DNA of 64,000 nt from Schizochytrium sp. TIO01 (Eukaryota; Sar; Bigyra; Thraustochytrida; Thraustochytriidae): positions 9,273,761 through 9,337,760 of the forward strand of contig SMSO01000031.1 of assembly GCA_004764695.1 (NCBI GenBank). The letters are read 5' to 3'. The translations under genes and the position numbers were made by a program. Shown here in pieces: positions 9,841-21,925 of this stretch (within the stretch, counting starts at the first letter, position 1; each line of letters begins with the position of its first letter). The notes under the pieces were generated by a model, which worked only from the letters and a program-made list of their open reading frames with translations, was not told the DNA's origin and made no database searches.

Positions 9841-11356
9841 TCATGTCATATTCTTACCTAGCCTCCACTTCTTAAATAGTTATAAAGTATCATTTATATG
9901 GCTGTGAAATATAAAGTACCTTTTATTAGTAGGCTTTATAATAAGCACAGTCTTACTTTTCATTCATCCCTTAGTCATTGCAAGTATGTTAGTATTTGTG
10001 TTAGACAGTAGCGCAAATTAACATGCAGAGACGCAGAAGTGGTCACCTTGCTTTCCTTTTCACTTGGGCATTACTACTTCCACTATCCGAAACGAAAGAA
10101 TTAGTGGCAAACATAAAACAAAAGCCAAGCAAGAACTGAGCGCATCCAAAAAAGCAATATTTTCTTTTTTTAATTTGAAAAAGGAGGGAAAGGAAAACCA
10201 TGTCGACCTCAATGTAAGACGTGAGACGTGTAGATATTGAGGTTCTGCTGAAAAAAATGCACATTTCTATGGTTCTAACTTAAGGATGCTACCATGGTAT
10301 ATTCAAGCATGCATTTAAACAATATACTATTTCAGAGACAGGCAATGACCTAATATGCAATCTCCTACCTAGTCAGAGGTTTCCTAATTCGAGTCAGTCA
10401 TTCTACTTGGGTAAAAACTCAATTTAATGGATATCACACAAGTTGGAAGGCACCATGGGATGACAGCGAGTAAAATGTGCGATATTGTCATTGTCGTAAG
10501 ACCTGACCAGAAAAGTAATCATAGATAGTCAGGGCGTTCGTTTTGCTACCTAGAAGATATCGGCATTCCTCCTCAAAGTTGCTCAGCAGATCAACGTCTA
10601 GGTACTACTTTTATACAACTCTAATACATCCAGTAGATAAGTTTATACGTAGTGGGAAGGGGTTCAACAAACAGACTTGTTCATATGCTGAGGAAAAGAC
10701 GCAAAGTATGCATTCTCCTGAATTGTTTGACGAACGGCACTGTCGAATGTCACCAGAACAACCAAAACATTCCAATTCTATTGAGCCACCTTATGTAGTG
10801 TTGATTAGAACCAATGCCTACCACCTTAATCGCTATTAAGAAATGTAAATAACAACGCGAAATGCAATCTTTGAGCCACTATAATGCAATTGTGTCAATT
10901 GGATTAATAGGATAAAATTTGCGAAAGCCAATGCATAGTGAAGGCTCTGTGCTGTACACACTCTTATAGTAGTTGTGATATGAGATTCTTCAGATTCTGG
11001 ATTACCTCTTCACAGTCCTGGGAGGTTTTATATTCGTAACAATTGTTGGCAAATGCGTAACAGAGTGTCTCTTATCGAAGAACACTCTCACTAGTTAGAG
11101 GCACCTAATGGTTCTTTCACATGCGCAGAAAGCCCAAGCCAAATCAAATCATCATTCCTGTAACCATTTCTCTAAAACTAAGTATCTCTACCTACTGGTC
11201 ACGGCACACGTAGTTCAGAAGGCTAGCACAGAAAGCGGCAACACTCCTCTCGCAAGTTGATTGCAGGAATCTACTAGTAATTATTTTATTATATATATTC
11301 ATTTTTATTTGTTTATATATTTTTTAATAAAAAATTTAAATAATATATCTGTATAT

Positions 11357-11382
11357 ATCATCATCATCATCATCATCATCAT
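11357..11382. repeat. ATC trinucleotide microsatellite
   Basis: Nearly nine uninterrupted ATC units following an AT-only stretch (11281-11356). Confidence 0.9.
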
Positions 11383-11737
11383 ATGTTAACATTCTGTTTA
11401 CATTTAGAAAACCTACCAAGACCTGATAAAGCTGTTTGCTTATTAGTAGTAATATAGTACTACTATTATGCTAATCCATTACTACCTACCTACCATACCA
11501 TTTTCTACCATAGTCAGTAATGGCAGTAACCAGTAAATAAATTACTTATAAGCAAGGAATCAGTCTTGGGGGTTCTGGAATGGGGTAAACTATTTGTTGC
11601 GCCCGAAACTCCATTGCTGTGCTACATATTAGTAAAGAAGTTTTACCACCATTTCTTTAACCCGTCGAGTAATAGGCACATAGGTGGTAATTAGTAGCTA
11701 CTCCTACGGCATAGCACTAGTAGTAGGTTGCGTTCTC

Positions 11738-11745
11738 TATATAAA
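11738..11745 (+). promoter_or_regulatory. Possible TATA box of ARMC6 gene
   Basis: TATATAAA lies 257 bases before the ARMC6 ATG, flanked by TAGTAGTAGG and TAGGTAG motifs. Position is plausible for a gene with a ~200-base leader, but AT-rich DNA makes chance matches common. Confidence 0.3.
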
Positions 11746-12001
11746 CTAGGTAGTGCCACATACATAGCTCCTATGACAATAAGAATGTTCTAGTACATAC
11801 CCGTTTTTTTAAATTAATTTTTTACTCTTCAAATTGGGATTGAGAAAATGACAACCGACAACAAAAGTCCATCGAAGGCAAACCAATAACCCGACATTAA
11901 ACGCTGCAAGCTAGCAAGGAAGCAGCCTTCCAGCAAGCAAGTAAACGCAGTACCAAGTCAAATATAGCCAAGGAAACACGATAGAGTTACGAAAAGGGAA
12001 C

Positions 12002-13567
12002 ATGTCTTGTCCTTGCGCTCACGACCACGGCAAAGACCAACTACAGGCCGATGGAAGCCTGCCGATCTCGTCTCTCGATGATGTTGCGGCACAGATCCGT
12101 CGTGAATGTGCTGAGCAAACACCCGGAACCGCAGAGGCCTTTGAGGCAGCCACGAAAGCTGCAATGGAGGCAGAGCGTGCCGCTAATCGCAAGAAAAAAA
12201 CTATCTCCCAGGCTACATTTGATGAAGTCGTAGATGAAAATGTGGAGGAATTCGGACTTGATCTTGAGGAAGCAATGAAAGACGCTGTGGAGCAATTTAC
12301 ACAACAAGGAGTGGATCTGTCTACCCTTGTAACCACGCCAGAAGAGCGCGAAGTCGACCAGCGCGTGCAAAGTGACGTCAAAAACCTGGAAGAGACATTC
12401 AACGATCCAGCCTGTACTGCGGCTACCCTCGTTCCGCTTCTAGACCACCTAGCAGAAACATGCCAACTCGGCGCACCTCAACGCAAAGCTGCAGGACGTC
12501 ATGGCGCAGTTGGTGCTACAACCTTTGTATGCAAGAAATTTTCTCAAGATGAGCTTGTTGTCCTTGCTGCTTTGCGCCTGTTGGAGATTCTTGTCCAGAA
12601 CTTTGAGAATCGTGAGATTATTCCTTTGCAAGGCGCCGAAGCTGTTATTGAATGCCTTAGCCATCACGAAGCAAACGCGGCTATCCAACGTGCTGGATTT
12701 GCAGCACTTGCAACCTGTATTACCAAGCATGAAGCCAACAAACGGAACTTCAAGGATGCTCAAGTTAACGGTCGGATTCTTCATTGTCTGCATAATCATC
12801 AAGATAACCATGATGCAATTGCTGCAACGTGCCGCTTTCTTCGTATTTATTTAAGTGATGATGACAGGCGACCTGGCGTCCAGCCAGGTACCTTTGTGCG
12901 TGCCCGTGAGCTTGGGGAGGATTACTATCGGGGAGCGTTGTCCGCCTTGGTGAGCGTTCTTGCTCGGGAGGAGTCCTTGGCAGACCAAAACAAGGTGGTT
13001 GTTTTGTTTTCGACCCTTCGCTCAGTTGCTGTGAACGATCTTATTTGCAAACACTTTGCAAATGAAGGAGGACTAGAAGCCTCTTTGCTTGCCTTTGAGG
13101 CGCACGTAACAGAGGAGCTTGTGGCTGCCCAAGCGTGTATGCTTCTAAAGACTGTCACACGTAATGACGACATAAAGCGAACTGTTGGCAAAGGCAAGGG
13201 CCTTGGACTTCTCTTACGTGCTCTTGAGACTCATGGAAATTCATCGCGTGTAGCAGAGCAAGCTCTTGCATGCCTGTCGGTTCTCTGCCTCCGCCAGCCC
13301 GAGAACTGTGAAAAAATTGCCAACCTGGGCTCTCTTCAACTCATTAGTGCTGCAATGACCCAGCATCCTAACGAGGCTGGTGTTCAGCGTCAGGCTATCT
13401 CAACTCTCCGCAATATGGTCTCGAGCTGGCAGAACAAAGATCTTTGTGGTCAGATTCTGGACCATGGAGCGGAGGACCTAATTCGCAAGGCCCGTGCTTC
13501 TCATCCCTTTTGCGAAGATGTAGCCTACGCAGCTCTTCGCGATCTTGGTTGCTCTTATCATGCATGA
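12002..13567 (+). CDS. ARMC6 armadillo-repeat protein
   Basis: Seen: 521 residues, intronless, ATG preceded by a purine-rich leader. Residues 68-107 carry the characteristic ARMC6 N-terminal helical motif: ISQATFDEVVDEN, then EEFGLDLEEAMKDAVEQF and the acidic-patch sequence QGVDLSTLV. Residues ~125-515 are Leu/Ala-rich helical armadillo-type repeats (for example AALRLLEILVQNFENRE and QALACLSVLCLRQPENCEKI). Family knowledge: ARMC6 is conserved across eukaryotes; its molecular role is poorly defined and it is regarded as a helical protein-interaction scaffold. Length matches animal ARMC6 (~480-500). The 20-residue N-terminus has a CPCAHDH Cys/His cluster. It is convergent with the ankyrin gene. 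A small gene at 60892-61401 carries the same N-terminal motif twice, pointing to shared ancestry of that motif. Confidence 0.92.
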   Translation: MSCPCAHDHGKDQLQADGSLPISSLDDVAAQIRRECAEQTPGTAEAFEAATKAAMEAERAANRKKKTISQATFDEVVDENVEEFGLDLEEAMKDAVEQFTQQGVDLSTLVTTPEEREVDQRVQSDVKNLEETFNDPACTAATLVPLLDHLAETCQLGAPQRKAAGRHGAVGATTFVCKKFSQDELVVLAALRLLEILVQNFENREIIPLQGAEAVIECLSHHEANAAIQRAGFAALATCITKHEANKRNFKDAQVNGRILHCLHNHQDNHDAIAATCRFLRIYLSDDDRRPGVQPGTFVRARELGEDYYRGALSALVSVLAREESLADQNKVVVLFSTLRSVAVNDLICKHFANEGGLEASLLAFEAHVTEELVAAQACMLLKTVTRNDDIKRTVGKGKGLGLLLRALETHGNSSRVAEQALACLSVLCLRQPENCEKIANLGSLQLISAAMTQHPNEAGVQRQAISTLRNMVSSWQNKDLCGQILDHGAEDLIRKARASHPFCEDVAYAALRDLGCSYHA

Positions 13568-13964
13568 TGTGCAGTAAGAACGCATCATTTTAGTTGGGGA
13601 ACTTACTCTTCGCAGCGATTTGTTTAGTTTCCAAACTGTGTACAAGCAAGTCGGTCTTATTCACCTAGTTTATACTATTATAATGGACGAACGAGGACAA
13701 ACACTTTCAAACCATTTTGTGTATATATGCATGCATGCCGATTGGATCTTTTCTTTGATGTTCACGTGTTTTGTTTTGTTTAAAATAAAAAATTGATTTG
13801 GATTTTTTTTCTTGTTATATTAATTCATGTCTTCTATCTCTGATTGGCATTCAAATTATATTATATATATAATGATAAAATAGAATTAAGATATGAATAT
13901 TATTGTCGATTACATATTGATACATAGTTTGAACGGACATGACAGTCTGTAGGAAAGCTGGGGT
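13568..13964. other. Convergent 3' spacer
   Basis: AT-rich 397-base region between the ARMC6 (+) and ankyrin (-) genes. AATAAA at 13784-13789 could be the ARMC6 poly(A) signal. Nothing else seen. Confidence 0.5.
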
Positions 13965-15293
13965 TTAACCATTTCGATCCAAAAAGGACAATATGAGCTC
14001 CCAAATGTCTCGTGGCAGAAACGTGAGAGATAGCAAGTACTTCGCCTTTTCGCGAAACTGCTTGGGGAAAAGATGCGATGACCCTGGCTGCCATGGCATA
14101 GTCAGGCCTGCACACAGATCGCTCACAATATCTTTATCAACTGGCAGTCCATACAATATGTGGGATTTTTGTGCTAGAGAAATGGCGTTTGCGCTCCCAT
14201 GAGGCGATATGAAAACGTCCGACCGGAGTACTGCATGGAGCACCTCTATATCCCGGGCCTCTACACAGCGTTGCAGTGGCGAGCGTGCAGCTGTGTCGCT
14301 TAAAAACATCACCAAGGCACGGCTCTCAAGCTCTCTTGCTAAAGAAAGAGGGGTGATTTCTAAAAAGTTGCGTTGTAGTGCATCTGCGCCATAAACGCAT
14401 AAAATTCTGCACACGTCCAAATGTCTTTGATGTACCCCAATGATCAATGCACTCACCCCTTCGTGGAATGAAACATTCGGGTCGGCACCATCCTTTAGCA
14501 GCTGTCTTACAGCTTCTGCCCAGCCTTTATAAACAGCATATAATAGTGCAAAATCCCGTACTTCTTGGTGTATTTCTTTACCACAAGGACGACTGAAGAA
14601 CATGCTTCCTACATGGTCTCGGTTGCCTTTGATAGGGAAATTGCATAGTTCGCTCCAAGCATAGCATACCTCATAGACTTGAGAAGAGTTCATTCCCCTC
14701 TTCAACACAGAAAAAACATCCATGAATCTGTCTGCATTAAATATGTCACCAGAGCAGTGACCCAGTGCAGGTTGCTTCAAGGTAAATGATGTTTCTTTTG
14801 ATCTATTAATATGTGCAGTGTCCTTCCAGGGCTCAGTCCAAATACCCTCGCCTGCACAGCCTAGAGGATATCTGCTTTTGAATACCAAGACAGAGCTCTC
14901 CAGGTAAGCTTCCTCAGCCTTAACAAAAGTAGACGAAATCATGTCTCTAATATACAAAGACTGTCTACGTGTCTGTTTCTGTGAAGAGGTGATATAAGCG
15001 TGGTGCGAATGCGCTCTGGTGTCTCGTCGGTTGATTTTATGTTTGTGAAAATCTTCGTCTTCTTGATCTTCTACGTCCTCTGTGCCAGGATGAGTACTCG
15101 CGTCACACCTTGCCATCAAGTTCGTAAAGCAGGTCTCCCTTTCTGTCCACCGGACATGGCCTTCACTTCGTCTGCGTTGGTGCCGCCCTCGAGGGGAACA
15201 ACTCAAGTGTGAAGGTGAGCCATCGTTCAGAGCATGCAACATCTGAGCTTGTACTCTTGCATGCATCTCTTTGCCAGACTTACTTGCGTCCAT
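13965..15293 (-). CDS. Ankyrin-repeat protein with C-terminal F-box-like helix
   Basis: Seen: 442 residues with ATG start. The first ~110 residues are basic, His/Arg/Ser-rich and probably disordered. Residues ~246-335 form about three ankyrin repeats (LLYAVYKGWAEAVRQLLKDG, ADPN, then SALIIGVHQRHLDVCRILCV, YGAD, and ITPLSLA). A fourth, weaker one follows at ~337-365. The C-terminus, LTFLPRDIWELILSFLD (423-439), has the LP..W..IL.FL pattern of F-box, SOCS-box and PRANC-type adaptor helices. Inference: a substrate adaptor of a cullin-type ubiquitin ligase, ankyrins binding the target and the terminal helix binding the ligase core. The adaptor reading is moderate; the ankyrin reading is strong. 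Upstream DNA (15294-15430) is a long pyrimidine-rich tract on the plus strand, i.e. purine-rich on the coding strand. Confidence 0.8.
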   Translation of the reverse strand: MDASKSGKEMHARVQAQMLHALNDGSPSHLSCSPRGRHQRRRSEGHVRWTERETCFTNLMARCDASTHPGTEDVEDQEDEDFHKHKINRRDTRAHSHHAYITSSQKQTRRQSLYIRDMISSTFVKAEEAYLESSVLVFKSRYPLGCAGEGIWTEPWKDTAHINRSKETSFTLKQPALGHCSGDIFNADRFMDVFSVLKRGMNSSQVYEVCYAWSELCNFPIKGNRDHVGSMFFSRPCGKEIHQEVRDFALLYAVYKGWAEAVRQLLKDGADPNVSFHEGVSALIIGVHQRHLDVCRILCVYGADALQRNFLEITPLSLARELESRALVMFLSDTAARSPLQRCVEARDIEVLHAVLRSDVFISPHGSANAISLAQKSHILYGLPVDKDIVSDLCAGLTMPWQPGSSHLFPKQFREKAKYLLSLTFLPRDIWELILSFLDRNG

Positions 15294-15658
15294 TGCTGCC
15301 CTGGAAATGTTTTTGTCGCAGTCAAGTGTTCTCGTTTTGCAGACAAATTCTTTCTTCTGAGTCTTTCCTTCTTCTTCTCTTCTTCCTTACCTTTTCTCCT
15401 TCAAGTTGTTTTCCCGCTTTTTATAAAAGTCATTCTTATTTTGCTAGTGTTTCGTTGGAGAGCCGAGAGCTAAGCTCCAATTAAGCGAGATCTATATAAA
15501 TGATACCTACGTTTTTTCTGTACCAATTTTTAACTTTTAATTTATTTTTTTAATATAATACCTGTTACTAGATACCAACAACACCTACTAGCTAGAGACG
15601 AAATTGGTAGGTTTTTGAAGTCTTAATCTTAGTATCACTCCCAAAATCAGGGCCTACT

Positions 15659-15689
15659 CCTATCAATCCTTTTACTTGGGTAAATATCT
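15659..15689 (+). repeat. Short dispersed repeat, copy 1
   Basis: CCTATCAATCC followed by TTTTACTTGGGTAAATAT. The same sequence with two extra T's and one substitution recurs at 42024-42056. Related ACTTGGGTA cores are at ~10411 and ~63484, and in reverse at ~50567. Confidence 0.55.
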
Positions 15690-16097
15690 CAGGTTAAAAC
15701 AAATCACTCGCACCTCCCCGTCAAGCAAAATATAGCTTCATGTGATATACTTACTTTTTATTTTTAGTTATATTTCAAACACAAAAACACAGAGTCGGAT
15801 TCATTTCCATTTGATTTTGCATTACTGGTGCATACCGGACCTAACAGAATCACTCATCAGAGGCCCTTCTTTGAAAAAGGATTCAAATTCTACTCAAGTC
15901 AAAGCATGCACACTAGGTCTAATACCTCCCAGTCGATCGTTTTTTATTTCCCTTACTCAGTCTGAAACAAGATTCTTGATGTGGAGAAGAACCTGAGTTA
16001 TTGGAGGGGAAAGAACAAGAAGATATCCTTCGACCTACCTCGAATTTTCTTATAATTTGAGTTTCACTTGCGTCAATGCCGCTGAAGATTAAACTAG

Positions 16098-16500
16098 ACA
16101 GCTAGAGGTTGACTATGAAAATGAATGCAAGAGACTCCAGGAAAGCTTGAAGAAGGCTTAGGAAGACTTGATTAACTTTGGCTTTAAGAATTTGCGATTT
16201 ACTGTCTCAAATAATTATATGATAAATATATTCCTATTGTAATTAGGAGACTACAACAGACTTGACATTTACTCGTCACAATTGAAAAGGTTAGGTTGAC
16301 TTGCCTCTTCAAACATCAACTCAAGTTAAATGAAGTACCAGGAGAATCCGTATGTACACTTTCAGTTTTCGTCTATCTTGAGTCCACAACCTAAGTTCTA
16401 AGCCTATCTATGTAAACCCTAGATCCTTGAAGGCTTAGAATCGAACGCGAAGAACTCTAGGAATATTTTCTCCACTGGTTCTTTTGATTTGAAATCTCAA
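16098..16500 (+). repeat. Decayed interspersed repeat, copy A
   Basis: Shares with 21483-21725 a ~100-base near-gapless similarity beginning CAGCTAGAG and running through GCTTGAAGAA to CTTTAAGA. A second shared block near the end reads TTCTCCACT-GTTC followed by GAT--GA-ATCTC. No coding capacity. Probably a relic of a transposable or other multicopy element. Confidence 0.5.
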
Positions 16501-17185
16501 CATATAATGCGAAACTCATAGCCAACTTTAGAAATTAAAATTTTGCAACAATTTCATAACCACCGTAGATCAAGAAGGCTATCTTGTCTGCCTTTAAATT
16601 ACCAATTTAAAGTGTAGCTGAGAAACGATTACATCACCTGTTGCCACGAATAGTTTGATAGATGTCGCACGTGTCACAGTGCTAGAGTACATTCATTTGG
16701 AACTAGAGGATTTCGAACGCCTAATCTTCTTGACTTTAAAAGCAAATTACAAGACATATATATGAATCAGCCATATAGGATCTACCCTATGTAAAACCAT
16801 ATATATCATTGAATTATTTTGATTGAACTAAAATGCTTAATTGTATTAGATTTTTGGCGAAAGATGCGAGACCAAGGAACTATATGTCAAATGCTATGAA
16901 CGTGTACCGATACAAGGGTACAGATTAATTACATCCGAAAAGGAAATTAAACGAGCATATTGACCAAAATGATATATTGACTATAGAGCTTACTAAACCC
17001 TAAACGAAGCATCTCACGAGATTGCAGCTACTTGATCTAACCAGAAGCTAAGAGGTACATAGGATTGGGCCTACTCTGGCCCACTAGACCTAATTCACAT
17101 GTTAGACTCCTTTTGAAAAGGTAGATGTTCGCAAATCAAAACTATATTTTGTTTTAAGATTATTCTTTTATTAAGTTATTCTTTT

Positions 17186-17207
17186 TCTTTCTTTCTTTCT
17201 TTCTTTT
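17186..17207. repeat. CTTT microsatellite
   Basis: Tandem CTTT units in an AT-rich background. Confidence 0.85.
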
Positions 17208-18125
17208 ATACTGATGGGGTTTGTTTTTTGTTTTCCACTTGCATTTTTTTTCTTAGCAGAAGATTACTATTTCTTTAATTTCATACCAATATGAAACTCT
17301 TCGCAACTTCGATAAGTGTTATGGATTGATCAAAGAAGCGCAATAGACCATTACTATTCAAGTCCCTCGATACTGCACCTGATCACCGTAGTTTCTTTAA
17401 CTTTCTTAATACCACAATTTTCCTGGCACTTTGTTGCGAATACTAGTTATTTTTATTCTCCACTTTATCATACCATCCGGTCAATAGAAAACTCAATTGC
17501 GGGAAAGCTGTCCGATTCGACAATCTTTTGACGAACAAGACACGATGGATGTATCTGTCCATTGAGAAAATTAGGCATGTGTTGAGTAATCAGGCAAGTT
17601 AGGTTCGAGTAAGAAGTCCAGGTCTGACTTTGATCGATGATATCATTAGTGTATAAAGACGTCGATTTTGTGGTTGACTATCAGGTTGATAGCGGATCAT
17701 GTGTGTAATTTTCATTTCCGTAAGGTAAACAAAATCTCTGACGCTTATTTCGTTTGTATATTGCGAATTGAACATATTTGTGACCTTTGGTGAACTCATT
17801 CAATAAGTAAATGAAAGCTACATAAATAGGGATACAGACATGCGTAAAAGTTATTTTGCTTTTCGTACAGGACACACCAAATAAAAGATATATAATAATA
17901 ATGATTGAGCTAGTTTTTATGATAATAAGCATTGTTATTTTAAGTGAAAAGTCAAGTTTTCTCTTGTTTTGTTTCGTTCTTTCTCTGCCTGCCCGACTTA
18001 ACTTAACAACCACTTCCACGTAAGATAATTAGTTAGTTAGTTAGTTACATTGTACTATTTTAGATTAATTTAATTTTTAAGAAAACTAGAAGTATCTTTT
18101 AATGGAAAATCTTTTAGACACCAGA

Positions 18126-18430
18126 GATTTCCTATTATCGTGCTCCCTATCGTGCGATAAGGAAATCGCACACTTCTCTAAGACAAAGCCTCACAGGCAA
18201 GCATACCCAAATCCCCCGGTTACTCACAACCGCTCGAGTCTCACCGACCACACCAGTCAGGACTCCTTATCCTATATTTAACTTACTCACACAAGCTTAG
18301 TTTTGTCAAAGAGCTGCGACTGCGTCCCACGCACGCTACCTCTTCGTTTACCCTTCTGAAGGCTAGCCGATCCTCCCACGGATCTGCGATTGCCACTCAA
18401 TCGACCAGGGATCATGACATCAGGTCGAGT
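18126..18430. other. GC-richer island opening with an inverted repeat
   Basis: In the desert this ~300-base stretch is clearly richer in GC than its flanks. It opens with a strong hairpin: GTGCGAT (18152-18158) pairs with ATCGCAC (18165-18171), and a longer alternative fold pairs GATTTCCT (18126-18133) with AGGAAATC (18160-18167). Further short self-complementary pieces follow (GATCC...GGATC, GCGT...ACGC near 18335-18385). No open frame. Candidates are a structured non-coding RNA gene, a SINE-like element, or a relic of a gene. No pol III box was recognised. Confidence 0.35.
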
Positions 18431-19215
18431 GCTTCTATCTATGATTAGATTAGATTAACAAGTCAAAAGATTATGAAAACAGTCATTGTCAAGAAATGGA
18501 GGGAACTATGAAATTTTGAACTTTCTTTGTTGTATGAAAATACTGGATGGAGAAGTATATTCATAATAGCTGTAGCTATTCATTAATATAATAATATTGG
18601 TTCTTTTTACTGCCATCATGCAAAATTTGCTCTACTGTCCTTTTTGAAAATATACTACTTCATCTTCATTTTGAAATTTCATAGCATATGGCTGACTATC
18701 TGAATAATTTTGGTAGTGACATCATTTCTCTTCTTATTATATCATATGTACCACTCTAACTTAGCATCTTATCATTCTTCTTTTCAGCAGACACTTTTCC
18801 GTTCGGTCAAATCCAATTTACAGTTAATTGTCTCTTTAATCTTACAATTTAAATGAGAATATTTGATATAATTTACAAAATTATACAAAATAACAATAAA
18901 TTTAAAAATAATTATCAAAATTGAGAAAAAAAAATGATAAATTTAATAATTAGCTAAATATTTAATTAATTTGTATATATATTATATATTCGAATAATTT
19001 GCTAAGTGTTTACAATTCAGATTTGGTTAATGTAGGGATATATTTAGTTCAAAAATTGAGATGGGCAGTGCAGGCCTTACTGATATTAAAATTGATAAAA
19101 CCAGTTGTCTTTACTTTGAGACTATCTATATAGTTTGGCAGATTGTATTGACATGAACGGCCCCACATACATTAATTGTGCTCATAAATAGGTAACCTTG
19201 TTGTATACTATAGAC

Positions 19216-19245
19216 TTGAATTGAATTGAATTGAATTGAATTGAA
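19216..19245. repeat. TTGAA pentanucleotide microsatellite
   Basis: Six perfect TTGAA units. Confidence 0.95.
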
Positions 19246-21482
19246 TATTATTAATAACTAATGACTTTGATAACGAAACCTCTCTATATACAAGCAACAT
19301 CAACAAATTTAATTAAAATCAAATACTGACCAGTCAAGCTGACTAATCGAATCATTTGATGGCAAGTGGAGGTTTCTTTTTATCACCTATGTATGCTATT
19401 CAATAGACTATATTTATTATATACGCCTCCCAGATATATTCCTCCACTGTCTAGCAAATGTATCATGATGGTTTAGTTTAGTTTGGACCACTTTGCCAGC
19501 GTACATTCGTATTGAGTTAATTAGCCTCGTAGGTCAGGACATTCACCCGTTCTACTACTACCAGTGTCCTCCTTGAACCATTCAATTAAGATCTTATCTG
19601 CTTATGTCCTCGTTCGACAACTTCGAGCGGGTATGTATGATCTATTATTGAGCAGTGTGGTCTCTCTTCTCTAAATTCAATCAATCCATCCATGTATTTT
19701 TCTAACTATTTATTATCTCATAATTTCAATACTTTCATGGTCCGACATAGTGTCACAATTTACTAGTCTGGTTTGTGCGCGCAAGTTGAATATGATGTTA
19801 CTATTCTTGTGTACTTCTTATTTATAAACTTTTAGTTAGTTATAAAAATTTTAAGGTCAGTATATATAATATGTACCTCCTGTCCATGAATTGATGCATG
19901 CACGAATCATCTTGTTGTCTTTAAAAGAGACACATACCTGAAACGTCTTTGAAATATTTTCTGTCTATCAATTTACTTAATATATTTCGTAGTCGTTCGT
20001 AATTTCGTGCTGTCAAAGACAAAGGAAAGCAAAAAAAGGGATAGATGCAGTCGCAGACACACGAAGGCTGGATGCTCTATAATAGAATGCGTAAAGTCAT
20101 CCGCTCATTCTGTAGTTCAACTTTGCTTAAGTAATACGATATCTATATTCTAACATTTCTTATATTCTCCGAAGAGACGCTGTTCTCTGATTATTAAAGG
20201 CATGCGAATTAACTGGACTAGTACGTTCAAATCTATTTACTTACATACATACTTGTATAGTGCGATATCATATAGAAGCCAAAGACTGGCATCAAGACTA
20301 GTTATATGTTGTTATATAGGTACGTACGGTAGAAACACAGTGACCAAACCCTATATCAGTCAACCCTCCAATTTCCGTACAACGATCCTTAGCGTTTCTA
20401 GCATGTTCGTTCAATACACTTTTGAAACATCACTATGTCCACTCTTTTTTAAGTTTTAAATTCGAACTACTTAATGGATGTATCTTTAATTTTAAAAAAT
20501 CATGTACATTTATGATTCTCTTTTTCTCTTGTTTAATTTTGTGCGCCAATAGTTTTCAATTACCCTGTGATCTCCCAACGTGCTAAACAAAATCACGAGC
20601 GAAGACCCTCGCTTGTATTTGTTCCTACTCTAATTATAGCTTTTCAAACCTTCCGCTCTTGTACAATAATTGCAAAGTCTGGGCATGCTGCCAAGACATG
20701 GACAAATTACTTTAATGAAAGAGTTATTTTTTCTGGACTTTAGGGAGACGAACTAATCAAACTTGATTAACAGTAACGTCTCGATGCTCGAACATATCGT
20801 CTTGCGCAAAAGTAACATAGTATTGTGGCTAGGTATGACTGACGTATCTTTAATTTTAGAAAGATGTGCAGTACCATCAGAATCGAGAAACCAATACATG
20901 CACAATCAGGAGAATTTCTTCGCGTAATAATATCTTATTCTCAGTAGTATGAGGGATGAGTGCAAGCTTTTACAAAATTTAATATAGACTCTTTGGATTA
21001 GATTTTTTAAATTTTCATGGCAGCATATTGATCCTTGTATTTGAGACTTTCTTTTAGCACAAATGCGAGCCGCTCAACACATATTACGGCATTTTCCCGT
21101 CATATATTTTAACATAATCTTGGAGTGAACTACCTACTGGTTACCTCGAAACCTTTTTGTTACTGAGAATCGTGTGAATTTATGCAAAGATAAATTATTA
21201 ACGGGTTACGTAGGAATAGCCTTGCATAGCTAACTTTGAGTATATAAAAAGAAGCCTTTAAAGTATTAAATGAAGCCTGGTTCTTGTATAAACTCGAATC
21301 TTGTTTAGTAAATTTTAGAAAGTATTTGACAATCGAGAGCAAAATTTTTAAAAGAGGTCTGCTCAAGAACAACAGTTCATCATAAATCTGGAACAAAAAA
21401 AGTATGCCTGTTCTGCAATAGAAAAACAGTTTCTTTGCAGTGAGAAATTTGTGTTGTGAGTGACTGCTGCATAATCAATCAG

Positions 21483-21925
21483 GTCAGCTAGAGTTTGGCA
21501 GTAAAGATGAACCCAATATTTTTGTGAAGGCTTGAAGAATGCTCTAAAAGGTTTGATGATCTATGACTTTAAGAGTAAACAATTTTCTATCCTTGGACTT
21601 CAATTCCACGACAGATTGATTCGTCTTATTGCAAGCTCTCTGTCAATGAGGTCTTTATGAAGGGGCACCAGGAATTATTGCAATGTTTTCTCCACTAGTT
21701 CCTTCGATTGGAGATCTCGGCAGACACTATTGATGAGATTTGATTATTTCGTCTCTTCAACCATCCACTTAGATTCCACCATACATAATTCCAGCAGATA
21801 GGCAAGTTTAGTTGTCTAATTTTATTCCTTTGTAGTCTCTACACATTTGAGGGCCTTACAACGGAACGCCTAAGACTCTTGCCTTATCCACTATTTTCTT
21901 CGATTGGAGATCTCAACAGTGACGT
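21483..21925 (+). repeat. Decayed interspersed repeat, copies B and C
   Basis: 21483-21725 aligns with copy A at 16098-16500. A third partial copy at ~21855-21920 repeats the terminal block (GGAACGCCTAAGACTC, then TTCTTCGATTGGAGATCTC). Divergence between copies is high, so the family is old. No frame survives. Confidence 0.5.

Larger units (their letters stand above)
8879..12001. other. 3.1-kb spacer between thioesterase and ARMC6 genes
   Basis: AT-rich DNA with TAGGTA/TACCTA motifs near both genes (8941-9015, 11480-11500, 11690-11755). It holds a double hairpin (9084-9122), a GC-richer coding-like fragment (9519-9840, minus), an ATC microsatellite (11357-11382) and a possible TATA box (11738-11745). 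The frames at 10043-10264 and 10543-10839 have no coding character that I trust. Confidence 0.5.

Noticed and set aside
10543-10839. 98-codon plus-strand frame
   Set aside because: Composition follows the AT-rich background; no motif, no signal, not supported by context.
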